Assembly: GCA_903915615.1 (NCBI GenBank)
Contig: CAIWTR010000340.1
Coordinates: 1-8,123, forward strand
Origin: an uncultured Armatimonadota bacterium
GTDB taxonomy: Bacteria > Armatimonadota > Armatimonadia > Armatimonadales > Armatimonadaceae
Reading direction: 5' to 3'
Length of the DNA stretch: 8,123 nucleotides
Shown here: piece after piece, positions 6,296 to 8,123 of the stretch
Numbering within the stretch: position 1 is the first letter of the stretch
Layout: each line of letters opens with the position of its first letter
Made by a program: the position numbers and the translations under genes
The notes under the pieces: model-generated
What the model was told of the DNA's origin: nothing
Seen by the model: only the letters and a program-made list of their open reading frames with translations
The model's database searches: none

Positions 6296-6690
6296 GCCTT
6301 CACCTCCGCGCGGTCTACATAGAGCTCCGCAGCCACCCGGCCCAGAATAGCTTCATCGTTCAGACGCTCATCAAAGCGCCCAAACGCCGTACTCGCCCCG
6401 TAAAACACAACCGTCGGTGCATCTGGGCCATCTGCACTGCCATTTGCCAGCACATCCACCCAGCCGCCCCCACGGACATCCCACACACCGAAGTTATCAA
6501 CGAACAGCTTCTTCAAGACAGCGTGGTAATAGCCATCCGACTCATCAAAATCCGGCCCAATGATGACGGCAAGGGCATCCGCACGCTCCATCAAAATGAA
6601 CTTCCGAACACTCTTGCGTCCGGCATCCGGAACCGGAAGTCGACAAAAGTCGCCATCAAGGTTTTTGTACACATACGTCAAAATCCGCAT
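6289..6690 (-). CDS. Small protein resembling the Janus/Ocnus (PHPT1) family
   Basis: The protein has 133 residues from the ATG at 6690 (MRILTYVYK), with no signal peptide or membrane segment. The call is tentative. Residues 54-78 (YYHAVLKKL...VRGGGWVDV) and 95-110 (VFYGASTAFGRFDERL) can be aligned by eye with human phosphohistidine phosphatase PHPT1 (EYHADIYD...LGGGRISH and VYGYSMAYGPAQH). His56 would correspond to the catalytic His53. The first 45 residues are less like the family. If correct, it may be a histidine phosphatase or a related phosphate-binding protein. Otherwise it is an unknown conserved protein. A longer frame reaches an ATG at 6813, but those extra 41 residues overlap the start of the divergent amidase and lack family character. 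No good Shine-Dalgarno sequence precedes 6690. It overlaps the DUF1684 gene by 7 bases. Confidence 0.7.
   Translation of the reverse strand: MRILTYVYKNLDGDFCRLPVPDAGRKSVRKFILMERADALAVIIGPDFDESDGYYHAVLKKLFVDNFGVWDVRGGGWVDVLANGSADGPDAPTVVFYGASTAFGRFDERLNDEAILGRVAAELYVDRAEVKAW
6301..6307 (-). promoter_or_regulatory. Strong ribosome binding site of the DUF1684 gene
   Basis: On the minus strand GGAGGTG lies 6 bases before the ATG at 6295, inside the last codons of the Janus-like gene. It fixes the DUF1684 start in preference to the ATG at residue 10 and supports reinitiation from the upstream gene. Confidence 0.75.
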
Positions 6691-6713
6691 GCGGCAGTGT
6701 ACCAACCTGATGC

Positions 6714-6723
6714 GATGCGCATC
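6714..6723. promoter_or_regulatory. 10-bp palindrome in the divergent spacer (possible operator)
   Basis: GATGCGCATC is a perfect palindrome in the 59-base spacer between the divergent Janus-like (6690) and amidase (6750) starts. A regulator bound here could control both sides. It contains the GCATC/GATGC core that is very frequent in the window, so it may be only local composition. Confidence 0.25.
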
Positions 6724-6749
6724 CCCGAGACCAGAGGGTAGAATCCGCC

Positions 6750-8123
6750 ATGGCAAAAGTCTCCCGTCGCAACGCACTGTCGTCTTTGGTCGGAATGACC
6801 GCATCGACTGCACTCATTACCGCATCTGCAACCGCCGATGCATCCGAGCAGCTGGCATCAACAGTCGACCCGGACACCATTACGGCGGACAAAATCGCAA
6901 ATGCAGCCACCGTTGCGGCCCGCGTCTTCAGCACAGATGAGCGCAACCAAGCCATCAAAGAGCTCACCGGGACGCGCAAAAACATCATCGCTGTCCGGAC
7001 AGCAACAAAGCCCCAAGGCAAAGCCCCCGCCTTTCAGTTCCAGGTCAGCGCGGCAGCTCCCCTTCCGGCGGCTGGTATCCGTGTAAAACCAAAGGCCTAT
7101 CGCCGCACAAAGGGCTCCCCGGACAACAAGGCGCTTGCCCGTGCGACCGTTGGGCAGCTGGCGAAGTGGCTCCGGGATGGCAAGACGACATCCGTTGCCC
7201 TGACCGAACTCGCCATCACGCGCTGCGAAACCTATGGTCCCCGCCTGCTTTGCATTGTGAACATGCGCGCCGCCGCCGCACGCCGCGAGGCCATTGTCGC
7301 CGATGAAGAACTGGCAAAAGGTATCGACCGCGGCCCGCTGCACGGCATCCCGTATGGCATTAAGGACCTCTTCAACACCGCCGATATCCCAACAACGTAT
7401 GGCGCGCCGCCGTTTCGTGACCAGCAGTTCGATGCCGATGCAACCGTCGTAAGGAAGCTGCGGGATGCCGGTGCCATCCTTATCGCGAAGCTCTCGCTGG
7501 GCGAGCTTGCGATGGGCGATGTCTGGTTTGGCGGAACGACCCGCACGCCTTGGGATACATCGAAGGGCTCCAGCGGCTCCAGTGCCGGAAGCGCATCCGC
7601 CGTCGCCGCATGCCTTCTCCCATTTGCGATTGGCACCGAGACCTACGGAAGTATCACCAGCCCCTGCACCGCGTGCGGAACCACCGGGCTTCGACCAACA
7701 TTCGGACGTGTTAGCCGCGCGGGAGCGATGGCTCTTAGCTGGACGATGGACAAAATTGGCCCGATAACGCGCTCGATTGACGATGCTGCTATCGTGTTTT
7801 CCGCGATTTGCGGTCTGGATCCGGAGGACAGAACGACTAGTAATGCCGGCTTCCGCTGGGATGCAACATCTGGAATCAAAGGCCTCAAAATCGGCTTTGA
7901 CACGGGTGCATTCAAGCGCGCCGACAAAAGCCAACAAGCTGTTTTGGACTTCTTCAAAAGCCAGGGCGCGGACCTGATTCCAGTGACCATCCCAGCCAGC
8001 GAACCGGGCTTTGCGGCCCTACCGGACATCATTATCGGCGCGGAAGGCGCGGCAGCATTCAGTGACCTGATCTCCGATGGCCGTCTCCCTAAGCTTGTCC
8101 AACAGGATGACTGGAACTGGCCG
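6750..8123 (+). CDS. Tat-exported amidase-signature family enzyme (C-terminus off the right edge)
   Basis: The frame is open from the ATG at 6750 to the window end, giving 458 residues. Residues 1-32 resemble a Tat signal (SRRNALSSLVG, a hydrophobic stretch, then ATADA), so folded export is likely. Residues about 33-130 form an unassigned N-terminal region. The amidase-signature domain begins near 131 (GQLAKWLRDGKTTSVALTE). The expected Ser-Ser-Lys triad is visible: Lys205 in GIPYGIKDLF, Ser275 in KGSSGSSAGSASA, and the nucleophile Ser301 in GTETYGSITSP, followed by CGTTGLRPTFGRVS. The family hydrolyses amide bonds; the substrate cannot be told. TETYGSITSP replaces the more usual DTGGSIRxPA of GatA and FAAH, placing it in a subgroup I associate with PVC and Armatimonadota enzymes. 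It lacks partner gatB/gatC genes here, and the export signal argues against a tRNA amidotransferase. AGAGGG lies 11 bases before the ATG. About 100 residues are probably missing. Confidence 0.92.
   Translation, partial: MAKVSRRNALSSLVGMTASTALITASATADASEQLASTVDPDTITADKIANAATVAARVFSTDERNQAIKELTGTRKNIIAVRTATKPQGKAPAFQFQVSAAAPLPAAGIRVKPKAYRRTKGSPDNKALARATVGQLAKWLRDGKTTSVALTELAITRCETYGPRLLCIVNMRAAAARREAIVADEELAKGIDRGPLHGIPYGIKDLFNTADIPTTYGAPPFRDQQFDADATVVRKLRDAGAILIAKLSLGELAMGDVWFGGTTRTPWDTSKGSSGSSAGSASAVAACLLPFAIGTETYGSITSPCTACGTTGLRPTFGRVSRAGAMALSWTMDKIGPITRSIDDAAIVFSAICGLDPEDRTTSNAGFRWDATSGIKGLKIGFDTGAFKRADKSQQAVLDFFKSQGADLIPVTIPASEPGFAALPDIIIGAEGAAAFSDLISDGRLPKLVQQDDWNWP

Noticed and set aside
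6691..6813. 41-residue N-terminal extension of the Janus-like protein to an ATG at 6813
   Set aside because: It would overlap the amidase signal-peptide codons on the other strand, and the added residues look random. The ATG at 6690 gives a compact protein.
6858..7937. 359-codon minus-strand open frame
   Set aside because: It lies antisense to the amidase, whose catalytic motifs are intact. Its protein is rich in Arg, Gly and Cys without family character, as expected for a shadow frame.
1..8123. CRISPR array, tRNA, rRNA, transposase or phage gene
   Set aside because: No regularly spaced repeats, cloverleaf-like sequence, rRNA signature or mobile-element protein motif was seen on either strand.

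Overview
The window looks like a chromosomal segment of a free-living bacterium with about 54% GC (estimated by eye). The best guess is Armatimonadota or the Planctomycetota/Verrucomicrobiota group. The reasons are a large secreted cytochrome-like DUF1549/DUF1553 protein, a planctomycete-style secreted Cys-x-x-Cys protein, a GH29 alpha-L-fucosidase, a DUF1684 protein and an exported amidase with the motif TETYGSITSP. No single gene fixes the phylum. There is no sign of phage, insertion sequence, CRISPR array, tRNA or rRNA.

Layout from left to right. Everything from 1 to 6690 that I call a gene is on the minus strand. The last gene, from 6750 to the right edge, is on the plus strand. Positions 1-1947 hold the N-terminal 649 residues of a secreted DUF1549/DUF1553 protein, cut by the left edge. 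A 10-bp terminator hairpin (2031-2059) separates it from a DUF1851/Tdi1-like protein (2086-2571), which may be read from a leaderless transcript. Next comes a secreted single-domain DsbD-alpha-like protein (2618-3124). A strong terminator (3145-3180) follows, and then a secreted CFPC thioredoxin-like protein (3202-3762). These last two look like partners in extracytoplasmic thiol chemistry. A 229-base spacer (3763-3991) separates them from a GH29 alpha-L-fucosidase (3992-5287).

Upstream of the fucosidase, at 5337-5429, is a 30-codon reading frame. Its first 23 codons are a diverged copy of the fucosidase start, 64/70 identical in DNA and preceded by the same ribosome binding motif. It is best read as the remnant of a tandem fucosidase paralogue. 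Further upstream are a DUF1684 protein (5486-6295) and a small protein resembling the Janus/Ocnus (PHPT1) family (6289-6690). These two overlap by 7 bases and are probably translationally coupled. The four elements from 6690 down to 3992 run in one direction with short gaps and could form one transcript.

A 59-base divergent spacer (6691-6749) contains a 10-bp palindrome. The plus-strand gene beyond it encodes a Tat-type exported amidase-signature enzyme, cut by the right edge. Across the whole window the hexamer GCATCC/GGATGC occurs far more often than base composition predicts. The most noteworthy observations are the fucosidase start remnant, this hexamer, and the orphan secreted redox pair. 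I do not see a clearly new defence or mobile system.
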